Position numbers and translations under genes: made by a program. The notes below the pieces were generated by a model that saw nothing but the letters and a program-made list of their open reading frames with translations, ran no database searches and had not been told where the DNA came from. A stretch of 64,000 nucleotides of DNA, taken from contig NZ_FOVH01000001.1 in the NCBI RefSeq assembly GCF_900115095.1, positions 620,001 to 684,000 of the forward strand. Reading direction: 5' to 3'. Shown in pieces: positions 1 through 9,511 of the stretch (positions within the stretch are counted from its first letter, which is position 1; every line of letters begins with the position of its first letter). Source of the stretch: Actinomadura madurae (GTDB lineage Bacteria > Actinomycetota > Actinomycetes > Streptosporangiales > Streptosporangiaceae).

Positions 1-468
1 TTCGTCACCCACGACCAGGAGGAGGCGCTGACCCTCAGCGACCGGGTCGCGGTCCTCGACCGCGGCCGGATCCAGCAGGTCGGCACCCCCGCCGAGGTCT
101 ACGAGCGTCCCGCCACCGAGTTCGTGGCGGGCTTCGTCGGGACGTCCAACCGCATCGGCGACGTCTGCGTCCGGCCGGAGAAGATCCACGTCGGCCTCGC
201 GGACGGCGGGCCGGAGCCGCCGGACGGGCCGGGCACGGGGGACCGGGAGGCGTTCGGCACCGTCGCCGAGGTCGTCTACGCGGGCGCCGTGACCCGGTTC
301 GTCATCGACCTGGAGTCGGGGGACCGGGTCACGGCGCTCCAGCAGAACCTGCGCACCTCCTCCATGGACGTGATGGCCCACCGCGGCGCGCGCGTCCGCG
401 TCGGCTGGCATGAGGCGCACGAGTTCCACGTGGCGGGCGCCGGCACCGCGCCGGCGCCCGCTTCCTGA
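1..468 (+). CDS. ABC transporter ATP-binding protein, C-terminal part (PotA-like)
   Basis: This is the 3' end of an ATPase gene that begins before the window; frame 1 is open from base 1 and 155 residues are visible. It starts in the H-loop (THDQEEA at visible residues 3-9), which senses the gamma phosphate in ABC ATPases, and continues through the usual [10 protein letters not shown] segment into a TOBE-type substrate-sensing region (about residues 55-150, with VRPEKIHV). It would energise uptake by the two permeases downstream, at the inner face of the membrane. The binding-protein gene follows after 44 bases, so this is a PotA-PotD-PotB-PotC arrangement. The polyamine assignment comes from family resemblance; other small cationic substrates are possible. 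Confidence 0.9.
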   Translation, partial: FVTHDQEEALTLSDRVAVLDRGRIQQVGTPAEVYERPATEFVAGFVGTSNRIGDVCVRPEKIHVGLADGGPEPPDGPGTGDREAFGTVAEVVYAGAVTRFVIDLESGDRVTALQQNLRTSSMDVMAHRGARVRVGWHEAHEFHVAGAGTAPAPAS

Positions 469-512
469 ATCACCCGCAAGAACCTCCAAATCCCCCAAAT
501 AAGGAGTTCCCC

Positions 513-1721
513 ATGTGGTCCACGCGCATGGCGCTCGCCGCCGCGGCGACGCTGGCGATCGGACTGACGGCCGCCGCCTGCGGCGGCGACTCGGGCGACA
601 AGGCGAGCGGTGCCGGCCAGGGCGGCTTCACCGTCCCCAAGGTCCCGATGCGGCAGTCGCTCGGCGCCGGTGAGGGCCAGGTCAACCTGGTCGCCTGGGC
701 CGGCTACGCCGAGGACGGCTCGAACGACCCGAAGGTGGACTGGGTCACCCCGTTCGAGAAGCAGACCGGCTGCAAGGTCAACACCAAGGTCGCCGGGACG
801 TCCGACGAGATGGTGACGCTGATGAAGACCGGCGAGTACGACGCGGTCTCCGCGTCCGGCGACGCCTCGCTGCGGCTGATCGCCTCCGGCACGGTCGCGC
901 CCGTGAACACCGGGCTCGTCCCGAACTACGCCGACGTCTTCGCGGGCCTGAAGATGAAGCCGTGGAACTCGGTGAACGGCGTCTCCTACGGCATCCCGCA
1001 CGGCCGGGGCGCCAACCTGCTGATGTGGCGCACCGACAAGGTGAAGACCGCGCCCGACTCGTGGGGCGCGGTGTTCGACGCGAACTCCCCGTACAAGGGC
1101 AAGGTCACCGCGTACGACTCGCCCATCTACATCGCCGACGCCGCCCTCTACCTGATGGCGTCCAAGCCCGAGCTCGGCATCAAGAACCCGTACGCGCTCG
1201 ACCAGAAGCAGTTCGACGCGGCCGTCGGGTTGCTGAAGACCCAGAAGGGGCTGGTCGGCGAGTACTGGTCGGACTACACCAAGGAGGTCCAGGCGTTCAA
1301 GAGCGGCGACTCCGTCCTCGGGACGACGTGGCAGGTCATCGCCAACCTCGCCGAGGCCGAGAAGGCGCCGGTCAAGGTGACGCTGCCCAAGGAGGGCTCC
1401 ACCGGCTGGTCGGACACCTGGATGGTGGGCGCGAAGGCCAAGCACCCCAACTGCGCCTACAAATGGCTGGACTGGATCGTGTCGCCGAAGGTGAACGCGC
1501 AGGTCGCCGAGTGGTTCGGTGAGGCGCCGGCCAACGCCAAGGCGTGCGGGGAGACCGCGGCCAAGGACCACTGCGACATCTTCCACGCCACCGACGAGAC
1601 CTACTTCTCCAAGGTGCACTTCTGGACGACGCCGATCGCGCAGTGCCTCGACGGGCGCAAGAACGTCACGTGCGTCGACTACTCCAAGTGGACCCAGGCG
1701 TGGACCACGATCAAGGGATGA
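513..1721 (+). CDS. Extracellular solute-binding lipoprotein of a polyamine-type ABC transporter (PotD-like)
   Basis: A 402-residue substrate-binding protein that would capture spermidine/putrescine-like solutes outside the membrane. The N-terminus is a lipoprotein signal peptide ending LTAAAC, with Cys23 as the likely lipidated residue, followed by a Gly/Ser linker. The mature part resembles PotD-class proteins (NLVAWAGY near residue 60, later SWGAVFD and the conserved GYAEDGS region). The ATG has AAGGAG about 7 bases upstream. The stop overlaps the start of the first permease (ATGA at 1718-1721), so the two are translationally coupled. I cannot determine the true ligand from sequence alone. 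Confidence 0.9.
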   Translation: MWSTRMALAAAATLAIGLTAAACGGDSGDKASGAGQGGFTVPKVPMRQSLGAGEGQVNLVAWAGYAEDGSNDPKVDWVTPFEKQTGCKVNTKVAGTSDEMVTLMKTGEYDAVSASGDASLRLIASGTVAPVNTGLVPNYADVFAGLKMKPWNSVNGVSYGIPHGRGANLLMWRTDKVKTAPDSWGAVFDANSPYKGKVTAYDSPIYIADAALYLMASKPELGIKNPYALDQKQFDAAVGLLKTQKGLVGEYWSDYTKEVQAFKSGDSVLGTTWQVIANLAEAEKAPVKVTLPKEGSTGWSDTWMVGAKAKHPNCAYKWLDWIVSPKVNAQVAEWFGEAPANAKACGETAAKDHCDIFHATDETYFSKVHFWTTPIAQCLDGRKNVTCVDYSKWTQAWTTIKG

Positions 1722-2632
1722 CCGCCCCCGCCCGGAAGGGCGGAGCGGACGGCCGCCCGGCGCCGGGACCCCGGCGCCGGGCGGCGGCCCTGCTGCACCG
1801 CCGGCCGCGGCTGCGGCTGTCGCTGCTGCTGTCCGCGCCGCTCGCCTGGCTGGTCGTCGTCTACCTCGGCGCCCTCGCCGCGATCTTCCTGACCGCGTTC
1901 TGGTCGACCGACGTCTTCACCGGCGAGGTCGTCCGGCGGTTCACGCTCGCCAACTTCCAGACCCTCCTGGACGAGCCGGTCTACCGGACGGTCGCACTGC
2001 GCAGCCTCGGCGTCGCGGTCGCCGTCACCGCCATCGACGCCGTGATCGGCTTCCCGATGGCGCTGTACATGGCCAAGGTCGCCAGGCCGCGGCACCGGCC
2101 GTACCTGATGATCGCGATCCTGGCCCCGCTGTGGGCCGCCTACCTCGTCAAGGCCTACGCGTGGCGGGTGATGCTGTCGCAGGGCGGCATCGTCGACGAG
2201 GTGCTCGGGCCGCTCGGGCTCTCCAGCCCCGGGTACGGCCTCCCGGCGACCGTGCTCGTCCTGTCCTACCTCTGGCTGCCGTACATGATCCTGCCCGTCT
2301 ACACGGGCCTGGAGCGGCTCCCGGACTCACTGCTGGACGCGTCCGGCGACCTCGGCGCCCGGCCGCTGCGCACGTTCCGGTCCGTCATACTGCCGCTGGT
2401 CTTCCCGTCGCTGGTGGCCGGGTCGATCTTCACGTTCTCGCTGTCGCTCGGCGACTACATCACCGTGAAGATCGTCGGCGGCCGGAGCCAGCTGCTCGGC
2501 AACGTCGTCTACGACAACATCGGCGCCGCCAACAACCTGCCGTTCGCCGCCGCGGTCGCCACGATCCCGGTGGTGGTGATGCTCGGCTACCTCGCCGCGG
2601 CCCGCCGCACCGGCGCGCTCAGGGAGCTGTGA
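1718..2632 (+). CDS. ABC transporter permease 1 (PotB-like)
   Basis: A 304-residue inner-membrane permease. After an Arg/Pro-rich cytoplasmic start it has about six hydrophobic segments (first near residues 35-60). The EAA loop that docks with the ATPase is visible as DASGDLGARPLRTF at about residues 207-220. The open frame runs further upstream, but the ATG at 1718 overlaps the binding-protein stop and gives the family length. It pairs with the second permease, whose start overlaps its stop (TGATG). Confidence 0.9.
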   Translation: MTAPARKGGADGRPAPGPRRRAAALLHRRPRLRLSLLLSAPLAWLVVVYLGALAAIFLTAFWSTDVFTGEVVRRFTLANFQTLLDEPVYRTVALRSLGVAVAVTAIDAVIGFPMALYMAKVARPRHRPYLMIAILAPLWAAYLVKAYAWRVMLSQGGIVDEVLGPLGLSSPGYGLPATVLVLSYLWLPYMILPVYTGLERLPDSLLDASGDLGARPLRTFRSVILPLVFPSLVAGSIFTFSLSLGDYITVKIVGGRSQLLGNVVYDNIGAANNLPFAAAVATIPVVVMLGYLAAARRTGALREL

Positions 2633-3441
2633 TGATCTTCTCGCCGGCCACGCGCGCCGCGCTGCGCGCCCTGATGGCCCTCGGCCTCGCCGTCATCTAC
2701 GTGCCGCTGCTGGTCGTGCTGGTCAACTCCGTCAACGCCGACCGGACGTTCGGCTGGCCGCCCACCGGGATCACCGGTCGGTGGTGGTCGCAGGCGCTGG
2801 ACAACGAGGGCGCCCGGCAGGCCGTCCTCACCAGCGTCAAGGCCGGGCTCGGCGCGACGGCCATCGCGCTCGTCCTCGGCACGATGGCGGCGTTCGCGGT
2901 GTCGCGGTACCGGTTCTTCGGGCGGGAGACGGTGTCGCTGGTGGTCGTCTTGCCGATCGCGCTGCCCGGCATCGTCACCGGCATCGCGCTGAGCAACGCC
3001 TTCCAGGTCGTGCTCCAGCCGCTCGGCATCGGCCTGGGCCTGTTCACCGTCATCGTCGGGCACGCGACGTTCTGCGTCGTGACCATCTACAACAACGTGC
3101 TCGCGCGGCTCCGCCGGACCGGCACCAGCCTGGAGGAGGCGTCCGCCGACCTCGGCGCCGACACGTTCCAGACGTTCTGGTACGTGACGGTCCCGGCGCT
3201 GCGCTCGGCGATGGTCGCCGGCGGCCTGCTGTCGTTCGCGCTGTCCTTCGACGAGATCATCGTGACCACGTTCACCGCCGGGCCGGGCGCGCAGACCCTG
3301 CCGATCTGGATCTTCAGCAACCTGTTCCGCCCCAACCAGGCCCCCGTCGTCAACGTCCTGGCGGCGGCCCTGATCGTGCTCTCGGTCGTCCCGATCTACA
3401 TCGCCCAGCGCGTGTCGTCGGGAGCCCGCAGCGTCACGTGA
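2632..3441 (+). CDS. ABC transporter permease 2 (PotC-like)
   Basis: A 269-residue inner-membrane permease, partner of the preceding one. The N-terminal hydrophobic helix (VIYVPLLVVLVNSVN) and the EAA loop near residue 169 (EEASADLGADTFQTFW) are typical of PotC/PotI proteins. The ATG shares one base with the upstream TGA, so I start the gene there although the frame is open further upstream. It is the last gene of the operon: its stop codon directly abuts the stop of trpD on the other strand, with no intergenic base for a terminator. Confidence 0.9.
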   Translation: MIFSPATRAALRALMALGLAVIYVPLLVVLVNSVNADRTFGWPPTGITGRWWSQALDNEGARQAVLTSVKAGLGATAIALVLGTMAAFAVSRYRFFGRETVSLVVVLPIALPGIVTGIALSNAFQVVLQPLGIGLGLFTVIVGHATFCVVTIYNNVLARLRRTGTSLEEASADLGADTFQTFWYVTVPALRSAMVAGGLLSFALSFDEIIVTTFTAGPGAQTLPIWIFSNLFRPNQAPVVNVLAAALIVLSVVPIYIAQRVSSGARSVT

Positions 3442-4491
3442 CTAGGGCCGCAGGCTCTGGGAGGCGTCGATCCAGCGGTCCAGGAGGGTGCCGGCGGAGC
3501 CGGAGTCGACCGCGGCGGCGGCACGCTCGTAGGCGCCGCGCAGCCGCGCGGTCAGCTCGTCCGGGGCCGGCGTGCCGTCGTAGGCGGTGATGAGGGCGGC
3601 GGCGTTCAGCAGCACCATGTCGCGGACGGGTCCCGGCCCCCCGGCGAACGTCTCGCGCGCCACCCGCCCGTTGAAGGCCGCGTCGGCGCCGCGCAGGTCC
3701 TCCGGCTTCGCCGGCGGTATGCCGAGGTCGGCCGGGTCGAACGTCGTCTCCGTGGCCGTCCCGTCGCGGACGACCCACACCGTCGAGGTGCCGGTGGTGG
3801 TCAGCTCGTCCAGCCCGTCGTCGCCGCGGAACACCAGGGACGAGCAGCCGCGCGCCGCGAACACGCCCGCCATCACGCCCGCCATCCGCGGGTGGAACAC
3901 CCCGACGGCCTGGGCGGCGGGGCGCGCCGGGTTCGTCAGCGGCCCGAGGAAGTTGAAGACCGTGGGCGTGCCGAGCTCGCTGCGGGTGCGCGAGGCGTAC
4001 TTGAGCGCCGGGTGGTACAGGGGCGCGAAGCAGAACGTGATGCCGACCTCATCGGCGACCCGCGCGGTGGCCTCCGGGGGCAGGTCGATGGCGACGCCGA
4101 GGTGCTCCAGCAGGTCGGCGGCGCCGCACGAGGACGACGCGGCCCGGTTGCCGTGCTTGACGACCCGGACGCCCGCCGCCGCCGCGACCACCGCGGCCAT
4201 CGTGGAGACGTTGACGGTGTGGGCGCGGTCGCCGCCCGTCCCGACGAGGTCGGCGATCGGCCCCGGCACGGCGATGCGGGTGGCGTTGTCCATCATGCCC
4301 TCGGCGAGGCCGGTGACCTCCTCCACCGTCTCGCCCTTGGCGCGCAGCGCGACCGCGAAGCCCGCGATCTGCGCGTCGGTGGCCTCCCCGGCCATGATGC
4401 TGTTCATGGCCCAGGAGGTCTCCTCGCTGGACAGCGATTCGCCCGACACGAGGGCGTTGAGCAGTGCGGGCCAGGTGGTGCGCGCGTCCAT
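3442..4491 (-). CDS. trpD: Anthranilate phosphoribosyltransferase
   Basis: Transfers phosphoribose from PRPP to anthranilate, the second step of tryptophan synthesis, in the cytoplasm. The 349-residue protein has the family's usual length and hallmarks: the PRPP-binding GTGGD at residues 84-88 followed by HTVNVST, KHGNR at 112-116, and the anthranilate-binding region around [10 protein letters not shown]. It is separated from other trp genes, as is usual in actinobacteria, and sits beside the ctaE-qcr cluster as in M. tuberculosis (Rv2192c, from memory). No attenuator-like leader was seen in front of it. Confidence 0.97.
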   Translation of the reverse strand: MDARTTWPALLNALVSGESLSSEETSWAMNSIMAGEATDAQIAGFAVALRAKGETVEEVTGLAEGMMDNATRIAVPGPIADLVGTGGDRAHTVNVSTMAAVVAAAAGVRVVKHGNRAASSSCGAADLLEHLGVAIDLPPEATARVADEVGITFCFAPLYHPALKYASRTRSELGTPTVFNFLGPLTNPARPAAQAVGVFHPRMAGVMAGVFAARGCSSLVFRGDDGLDELTTTGTSTVWVVRDGTATETTFDPADLGIPPAKPEDLRGADAAFNGRVARETFAGGPGPVRDMVLLNAAALITAYDGTPAPDELTARLRGAYERAAAAVDSGSAGTLLDRWIDASQSLRP

Positions 4492-4544
4492 GGGTCCCTA
4501 CCGGGTCGGGCGGATCGTCCGGGTTGGCTGCCGAGGGCCTGCGG

Positions 4545-4967
4545 CTACAGGGCCGGGAGGCGGTTCTCCAGGCGCCGGCGCATCAGGCCGGCGACCGCGT
4601 CCGCGAGGGCCATCGGGTCGATGGGCAGGCTCACGACCGCGTCGGCCCGGGACCAGGTGGCCAGCCAGCCGTCGTCGCGGCGGCCGATGACCGCGAGGAC
4701 GGGCGGGCAGTCGTACACCTCGTCCTTGGCCTGCCGGCACACGCCGAGGCCGCCCGCCGGCTGGGCCTCGCCGTCCACGACCAGGACGTCGATCCCGCCG
4801 CGGTCGAGCCGCTCGACCACGGCCGGCTGCGTCGCGCACTCCTCGAACTCGACCTTCGGGAGGTCGGCGGCGGGGCGGCGGCCGACCGCCATCCGGATCT
4901 GTGCGCGCGTGTTCGCGTCGTCGCTGTAGACGAGAACCCTCATCGGGCTCTCCGGGGCGGTGCTCAT
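4545..4967 (-). CDS. Receiver-like (CheY-fold) protein without output domain
   Basis: A 140-residue protein that fits a response-regulator receiver fold: VLVYSDD (acidic pair D16/D17) and VLVVDGEA with D65 in the phosphoacceptor position. The segment that normally carries the invariant Lys before Pro reads VVSLPIDP, so that Lys is absent, and no DNA-binding or enzymatic output domain follows. It may be an atypical or unphosphorylated receiver. I chose the ATG at 4967; an in-frame ATG at 5003 would add 12 unlikely residues, and MRVLVYS at 4943 is another candidate. It lies between trpD (same strand, 53 bases away) and the divergent ctaE operon. Its partner is unknown. Confidence 0.75.
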   Translation of the reverse strand: MSTAPESPMRVLVYSDDANTRAQIRMAVGRRPAADLPKVEFEECATQPAVVERLDRGGIDVLVVDGEAQPAGGLGVCRQAKDEVYDCPPVLAVIGRRDDGWLATWSRADAVVSLPIDPMALADAVAGLMRRRLENRLPAL

Positions 4968-5029
4968 GGACGTGAGGGTACCGGGTCGGGCGCCCGCGGA
5001 CACGCGCGGGGAACTCTAGGAGGGGGGTC

Positions 5030-5716
5030 ATGCGTCACTCACGGGATGGGGGCGCAATAATGCTGCCCGTGACAGCATCCGCGATAGAGACAACACCTCA
5101 CGCACGGGCGAACCGTCCCAATCTGGTCAGCGTGGGGACGATCGTTTGGCTGTCGTCCGAGCTGATGTTCTTCGCGGCGCTGTTCGCGATGTTCTTCACG
5201 ATCCGCTCTGTGACGATCGGCCAGTCCGGCCACGACGCGTGGCCGGGCGCCCCGCTGGACCTGCCGCTGTCCGCCGTCAACACGACCATCCTGGTGCTGT
5301 CCTCGGTGACCTGCCAGATGGGCGTGTTCAAGGCCGAGGCCGGAAAGGTCGGGCGCGACGGCGGCGTGCTGAACGTGGCGCGCTGGGGGCTGCGGGAGTG
5401 GTACGTCCTCTCGTTCCTCATGGGCGCCTACTTCGTCGCGGGGCAGGGGTTCGAGTACTACAACCTGGTCGTCCACGACGGCCTGACCTTCTCGTCCTCG
5501 GCCTACGGCTCGGTCTTCTACCTGGCCACCGGTTTCCACGGCCTGCACGTCATCGGCGGCCTCGTCGCCTTCCTGTTCCTCCTCGGGCGCACCTACGCCG
5601 CCAAGAGGTGGACGCACGAGCAGGCGACGAGCGCGATCGTCGTCTCCTACTACTGGCACTTCGTCGACGTGGTGTGGATCGGCCTGTTCTCGGTCGTTTA
5701 CCTGCTCGACCTCTGA
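5030..5716 (+). CDS. ctaE: Cytochrome c oxidase subunit III (aa3-type)
   Basis: Membrane subunit of the terminal aa3 oxidase, which in actinobacteria forms a supercomplex with the bcc complex encoded just downstream. The sequence has the family block [18 protein letters not shown] followed by five predicted helices, ending in [14 protein letters not shown], as expected for subunit III. The ATG at 5030 has AGGAGG six bases upstream; starts at 5060 (ATG) or 5069 (GTG) would match the usual protein length (about 205 residues) better, so the N-terminus is uncertain. Probably first gene of ctaE-qcrC-qcrA-qcrB. Confidence 0.95.
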   Translation: MRHSRDGGAIMLPVTASAIETTPHARANRPNLVSVGTIVWLSSELMFFAALFAMFFTIRSVTIGQSGHDAWPGAPLDLPLSAVNTTILVLSSVTCQMGVFKAEAGKVGRDGGVLNVARWGLREWYVLSFLMGAYFVAGQGFEYYNLVVHDGLTFSSSAYGSVFYLATGFHGLHVIGGLVAFLFLLGRTYAAKRWTHEQATSAIVVSYYWHFVDVVWIGLFSVVYLLDL

Positions 5717-5771
5717 CCCACCGACCCACCCGACCGACTTACCCGACGACATGACCCGAACGGGGATTTCC

Positions 5772-6683
5772 GTGAAAAGGATCACCGCATGGCGACGGCG
5801 CCCGTGGGCGGGCTACGCCGTCGTGCTGGCGGCCCTGGCGGCGATCGGCGTGATCTACGCCGGCTTCTCGCCGAACACTGACCGCGCCGAGGCGCAGGGC
5901 GCCGCCCAGGCGGCGCAGGACTTGAAGCACGGCCAGGAGCTGTTCAACAAGAACTGCGCGAGCTGCCACGGGCTGAACGGCGAGGGCACCAAGGACGCCA
6001 AGGGCAATCCGGTCGCCCCCAGCCTCATCGGCGTGGGCGCCGCGGCCGTCGACTTCCAGGTCAGCACAGGCCGCATGCCCGCGGCGAACCCTGGCGCGCA
6101 GATTCCGCGCAAGGAGCCGGTCCCCGCCTTCAACACCTCGATCAAGACCGACTACGAGGACCCGAAGGAGCGGGCGGAGGCCGAGCGGCAGAAGGCCGAG
6201 GCGGAGAAGAACCTGGCCGACCTGCGCGCCTACGTCGCCTCGCTCGGCGGCGGCCCCGAGGTCCCCCCGGCGTCGGCCGTCGACCCCGAGACCGGAGACG
6301 TCGCGCTCGGCGGGAAGCTGTTCCGCACCAACTGCGCCCAGTGCCACAACTTCACCGGGCAGGGCGGCGCCCTGACCGGCGGCAAGTACGCCCCGTCGCT
6401 GTCCGGGGACGACGTCACGCCCACCCAGATGTACGAGGCCATGCTGACCGGCCCGCAGGCGATGCCGGTGTTCAACGACACCACGCTCACGCCGAAGGAC
6501 AAGCAGGCGATCATCGCCTACCTCGTCCAGACCCGCGAGGAGCCGAACCCGGGCGGCAACGGCCTCGGCCGGATCGGCCCGGTGAGCGAGGGCCTGGCCG
6601 GGTGGCTGGTCGGGATCGGCCTGCTGGTCCTGGCGGCCATGTGGATCACCGCGAAGAAGCCGAAGAAGCTGAAGAAGTCATGA
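5772..6683 (+). CDS. qcrC: Cytochrome bc1 complex diheme cytochrome c subunit
   Basis: Membrane-anchored diheme cytochrome c of the actinobacterial menaquinol-cytochrome c reductase; it hands electrons directly to the aa3 oxidase. The 303-residue protein has an N-terminal anchor (about residues 10-30), two CxxCH heme sites (C62-H66, CASCH, and C188-H192, CAQCH), and a C-terminal helix ending in a Lys-rich tail. I prefer the GTG at 5772, preceded by GGGGAT, over the in-frame ATG at 5751, which lacks a ribosome site. The stop overlaps the qcrA start (ATGA). Confidence 0.96.
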   Translation: MKRITAWRRRPWAGYAVVLAALAAIGVIYAGFSPNTDRAEAQGAAQAAQDLKHGQELFNKNCASCHGLNGEGTKDAKGNPVAPSLIGVGAAAVDFQVSTGRMPAANPGAQIPRKEPVPAFNTSIKTDYEDPKERAEAERQKAEAEKNLADLRAYVASLGGGPEVPPASAVDPETGDVALGGKLFRTNCAQCHNFTGQGGALTGGKYAPSLSGDDVTPTQMYEAMLTGPQAMPVFNDTTLTPKDKQAIIAYLVQTREEPNPGGNGLGRIGPVSEGLAGWLVGIGLLVLAAMWITAKKPKKLKKS

Positions 6684-7798
6684 GCGACGACAACAAGGAC
6701 ACCGCGGGCCGCCCCGGCTCCGGCGAGGAGGACGGCGGCCGGCGCGAACGCGTGATCGGCACGCCGTCCCCGGCGAGGGAGAAGGCGCTCCTCGCCGAGG
6801 ACGACATCTCGGCGCCCGCGGGCGTGGGGGAGCAGCTCGACGAGGAGTCGGCCAAGCGCGCCGAGCGGATCGTCGCGACGCTGTTCCTCGTCGCGTTCGC
6901 CGCGAGCGTGGCGTTCATCGCCTACTTCATCGGCTGGAGCGGCCGCGACGGCGGCATGCACGGCGTGGTGCGGGCCCGCGAGTCCAACTTCTGGCTCGGC
7001 GGGACGATGGCCCTGTCGTTCCTCGCGATGGCGATCGGCGTCACCATCTGGGTGCGCCGGCTGATGACCAGCAAGCCCATCGTCCAGGAGCGGCACGAGA
7101 TGGCCGCCGACGAGGAGACCAGGACCGCCTTCACCGAGGACTTCCTGGAGGGCGCCGAGGACAGCGGCATCACCAAGCGGCCGCTGCTGCGCCGCACGCT
7201 GCTGCTCGCCGCCGCGCCGCTCGGGCTGGCCCCGCTGGTGCTGCTGCGCGACCTCGGCCCGCTGCCGGAGAAGCGGCTCCGCCACACCTTCTGGGGCGAG
7301 GCCGTCAAGAAGGCGCAGGCCGAGGGCAAGAGGGGCGTCCGGCTGGTGGTGGACGGCACCAACAGGCCGCTGCGGGTCAGCGACTTCTCCACGCCCGGCA
7401 GCATGATCACCGTGCTGCCGGAGGGGATCGAGCACGACGTCCCCGAGGAGCAGGTGCTGACGCAGAACGCCAAGGCCGTCACGATCCTGATCAACGTCCC
7501 GCAGGAGCAGTTCAAGCCCGCCAAGGGCCGGGAGAACTGGCACATCAACGGGATCGTCGCCTACTCCAAGGTGTGCACGCACGTCGGCTGCCCCGCGGCC
7601 CTGTACGAGCAGACCACGCACCACATCCTGTGCCCGTGCCACCAGTCCACCTTCGACGCCACCGACGCGGCGAAGGTCATCTTCGGCCCGGCCGCCCGGC
7701 CGCTGCCGCAGCTGCCGCTGGCCGTCGAGGACGGGTACATCGTCGCGACGAGCGACTACCACGAACCGGTCGGCCCGAGCTTCTGGGAGCGCGGATGA
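6680..7798 (+). CDS. qcrA: Cytochrome bc1 complex Rieske iron-sulfur subunit
   Basis: The 372-residue Rieske protein of the bcc complex. An acidic N-terminal tail precedes three hydrophobic segments, the actinobacterial form. The [2Fe-2S] site is complete: ligands C299 and H301 (CTHVGC) and C318 and H321 (CPCHQS), with C304 and C320 placed for the stabilising disulfide. It receives electrons from menaquinol and passes them to QcrC. It overlaps both qcrC (start 6680) and qcrB (end 7798) by four bases, so the three qcr genes should be made in equal amounts. Confidence 0.97.
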   Translation: MSDDNKDTAGRPGSGEEDGGRRERVIGTPSPAREKALLAEDDISAPAGVGEQLDEESAKRAERIVATLFLVAFAASVAFIAYFIGWSGRDGGMHGVVRARESNFWLGGTMALSFLAMAIGVTIWVRRLMTSKPIVQERHEMAADEETRTAFTEDFLEGAEDSGITKRPLLRRTLLLAAAPLGLAPLVLLRDLGPLPEKRLRHTFWGEAVKKAQAEGKRGVRLVVDGTNRPLRVSDFSTPGSMITVLPEGIEHDVPEEQVLTQNAKAVTILINVPQEQFKPAKGRENWHINGIVAYSKVCTHVGCPAALYEQTTHHILCPCHQSTFDATDAAKVIFGPAARPLPQLPLAVEDGYIVATSDYHEPVGPSFWERG

Positions 7799-9429
7799 GC
7801 GAGGCGACAGCTCCGAAGGCGGTCGAGGCCCCGCTGACGTTCCTCGACGACCGCCTCGGTTCCACCACCTTCTTCAAGCGGAACATGAAGAAGGTCTTTC
7901 CGGACCACTGGTCCTTCATGCTGGGCGAGATCGCCCTGTACTCCTTCGTCATCCTCCTGCTGACCGGGACGTTCCTGACGTTCTGGTTCAAGCCGAGCAT
8001 GATGGAGGTCGTGTACGACGGCTCGTACACGAAGCTCCAGGGCGTGAAGATGTCCGAGGCCTACGCCTCGACGCTGCACATCAGCTTCGACGTGCGCGGC
8101 GGCCTGCTGATGCGGCAGATCCACCACTGGGCCGCGATCCTGTTCATGGCGTCGATCCTGGCGCACATGCTGCGGGTGTTCTTCACCGGCGCCTACCGCA
8201 AGCCGCGCGAGCTGAACTGGCTGATCGGCATCGGCATGTTCACGCTCGGCATGCTGGAGGGCCTGTTCGGGTACTCGCTGCCCGACGACCTGCTGTCCGG
8301 TACCGGGCTGCGCATCACGCAGGGCGTGGCGGAGTCGATCCCGGTCGTCGGCACCTACCTCTACATGTTCCTGTTCGGCGGCGAGTTCCCCGGCCAGGAC
8401 ATCGTGCCCCGCCTCTACGTGCTGCACATCCTGCTGATCCCGGGGCTGCTCCTCGGCATGGTCACCGCGCACATGATGATCATGTGGGTGCAGAAGCACA
8501 CGGCGATGCCGGTGAAGAACCAGACCGAGCAGCAGGTGTACGGCTACCCGTTCTACCCGGTCTTCATGGCCAAGACGGGCGCCTACTTCCTGTTCACGTT
8601 CGGCGTCCTGGCGCTGCTCGGCGCGTTCGCCCAGATCAACCCGATCTGGCTGTTCGGCCCGTACGATCCCGGCGCGATCTCCTCGGGCTCCCAGCCCGAC
8701 TGGTACATGGGCGTCCTCGAAGGGGCGCTGCGCATCATGCCGAACTGGGAGATCAGCGCCTGGGGCCACACGCTGAGCCTCAACGTGCTGATCCCGGCGC
8801 TGGTGCCGCTCGGCATCGTGTTCGGCGGCGCGGCGGCCTGGCCGTTCGTCGAGCAGTGGGTGACCGGCGACAAGCGGCACCACCACGTCAACACCCGGCC
8901 GCGCAACGCCCCCGTCCGCACGGCGACCGGAATGGCGGCGGTCGCCTTCTACGGCCTGCTGTGGCTCGCCGGCGCGAACGACGTCCTCGCGGAGAAGTTC
9001 CACGTCTCGCTGTTCGCGACGACATGGTTCTTCCGGGTCGCGTTCTTCGTCGGGCCGTTCCTGGCGTTCGTCTTCACCAAGCGCATCTGCCTGGGGCTGC
9101 AGCGCAAGGACGCGGACATCATCGGGCACGGCGTGGAGAGCGGCGTGATCATGATGTCGCCGGACGGGAAGTTCTCCGAGCGGCACGAGGCGGCCCGCGA
9201 GGAGGAGAAGGTCGTCATCCTCTCCAAGGAGAACACCCGGCCGGAGGCCCCGGCGCGCGACGCCGCCGGGATCCCGGCGCCCGGCGCCAAGGGCCCGCTC
9301 GGGCACCTGCGCTCGCGGCTCAACCGCGCCTGGACCTTCGACGACATCCCGGTCGAGGAGCACGGGGACGGCCACGAGGAGCACAGGGAGCTCGAGAGCG
9401 GCGCGACGTCGCACGAGATCAGGCATTGA
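7795..9429 (+). CDS. qcrB: Cytochrome bc1 complex cytochrome b subunit
   Basis: A 544-residue integral membrane cytochrome b carrying the two b hemes and the quinol sites. The helix bearing QIHHWAAILFMASILAHM has the heme-ligand His spacing; GYSLPDDLLSGTGLRI is a conserved Qo-side stretch. The C-terminal ~130 residues are hydrophilic, as in actinobacterial QcrB. In mycobacteria this subunit is the target of imidazopyridine inhibitors. The ATG at 7795 overlaps the qcrA stop. A strong hairpin follows the stop by 13 bases. Confidence 0.97.
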   Translation: MSEATAPKAVEAPLTFLDDRLGSTTFFKRNMKKVFPDHWSFMLGEIALYSFVILLLTGTFLTFWFKPSMMEVVYDGSYTKLQGVKMSEAYASTLHISFDVRGGLLMRQIHHWAAILFMASILAHMLRVFFTGAYRKPRELNWLIGIGMFTLGMLEGLFGYSLPDDLLSGTGLRITQGVAESIPVVGTYLYMFLFGGEFPGQDIVPRLYVLHILLIPGLLLGMVTAHMMIMWVQKHTAMPVKNQTEQQVYGYPFYPVFMAKTGAYFLFTFGVLALLGAFAQINPIWLFGPYDPGAISSGSQPDWYMGVLEGALRIMPNWEISAWGHTLSLNVLIPALVPLGIVFGGAAAWPFVEQWVTGDKRHHHVNTRPRNAPVRTATGMAAVAFYGLLWLAGANDVLAEKFHVSLFATTWFFRVAFFVGPFLAFVFTKRICLGLQRKDADIIGHGVESGVIMMSPDGKFSERHEAAREEEKVVILSKENTRPEAPARDAAGIPAPGAKGPLGHLRSRLNRAWTFDDIPVEEHGDGHEEHRELESGATSHEIRH

Positions 9430-9442
9430 CCGCCGATCGGCG

Positions 9443-9476
9443 AGGGCCCGTCACCGCACCGGCGGTGGCGGGCCCT
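9443..9476 (+). terminator. Hairpin terminator after qcrB
   Basis: A 15-base-pair stem with one G-T wobble (arms 9443-9457 and 9462-9476, loop ACCG) lies 13 bases after the qcrB stop and before pimB. There is only a short pyrimidine run after it, as usual in GC-rich actinobacteria. It most likely ends the ctaE-qcrCAB transcript. Confidence 0.7.
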
Positions 9477-9511
9477 TCCGCGTGCCGGGCGGTCCGTATG
9501 CTGGCCGGACG

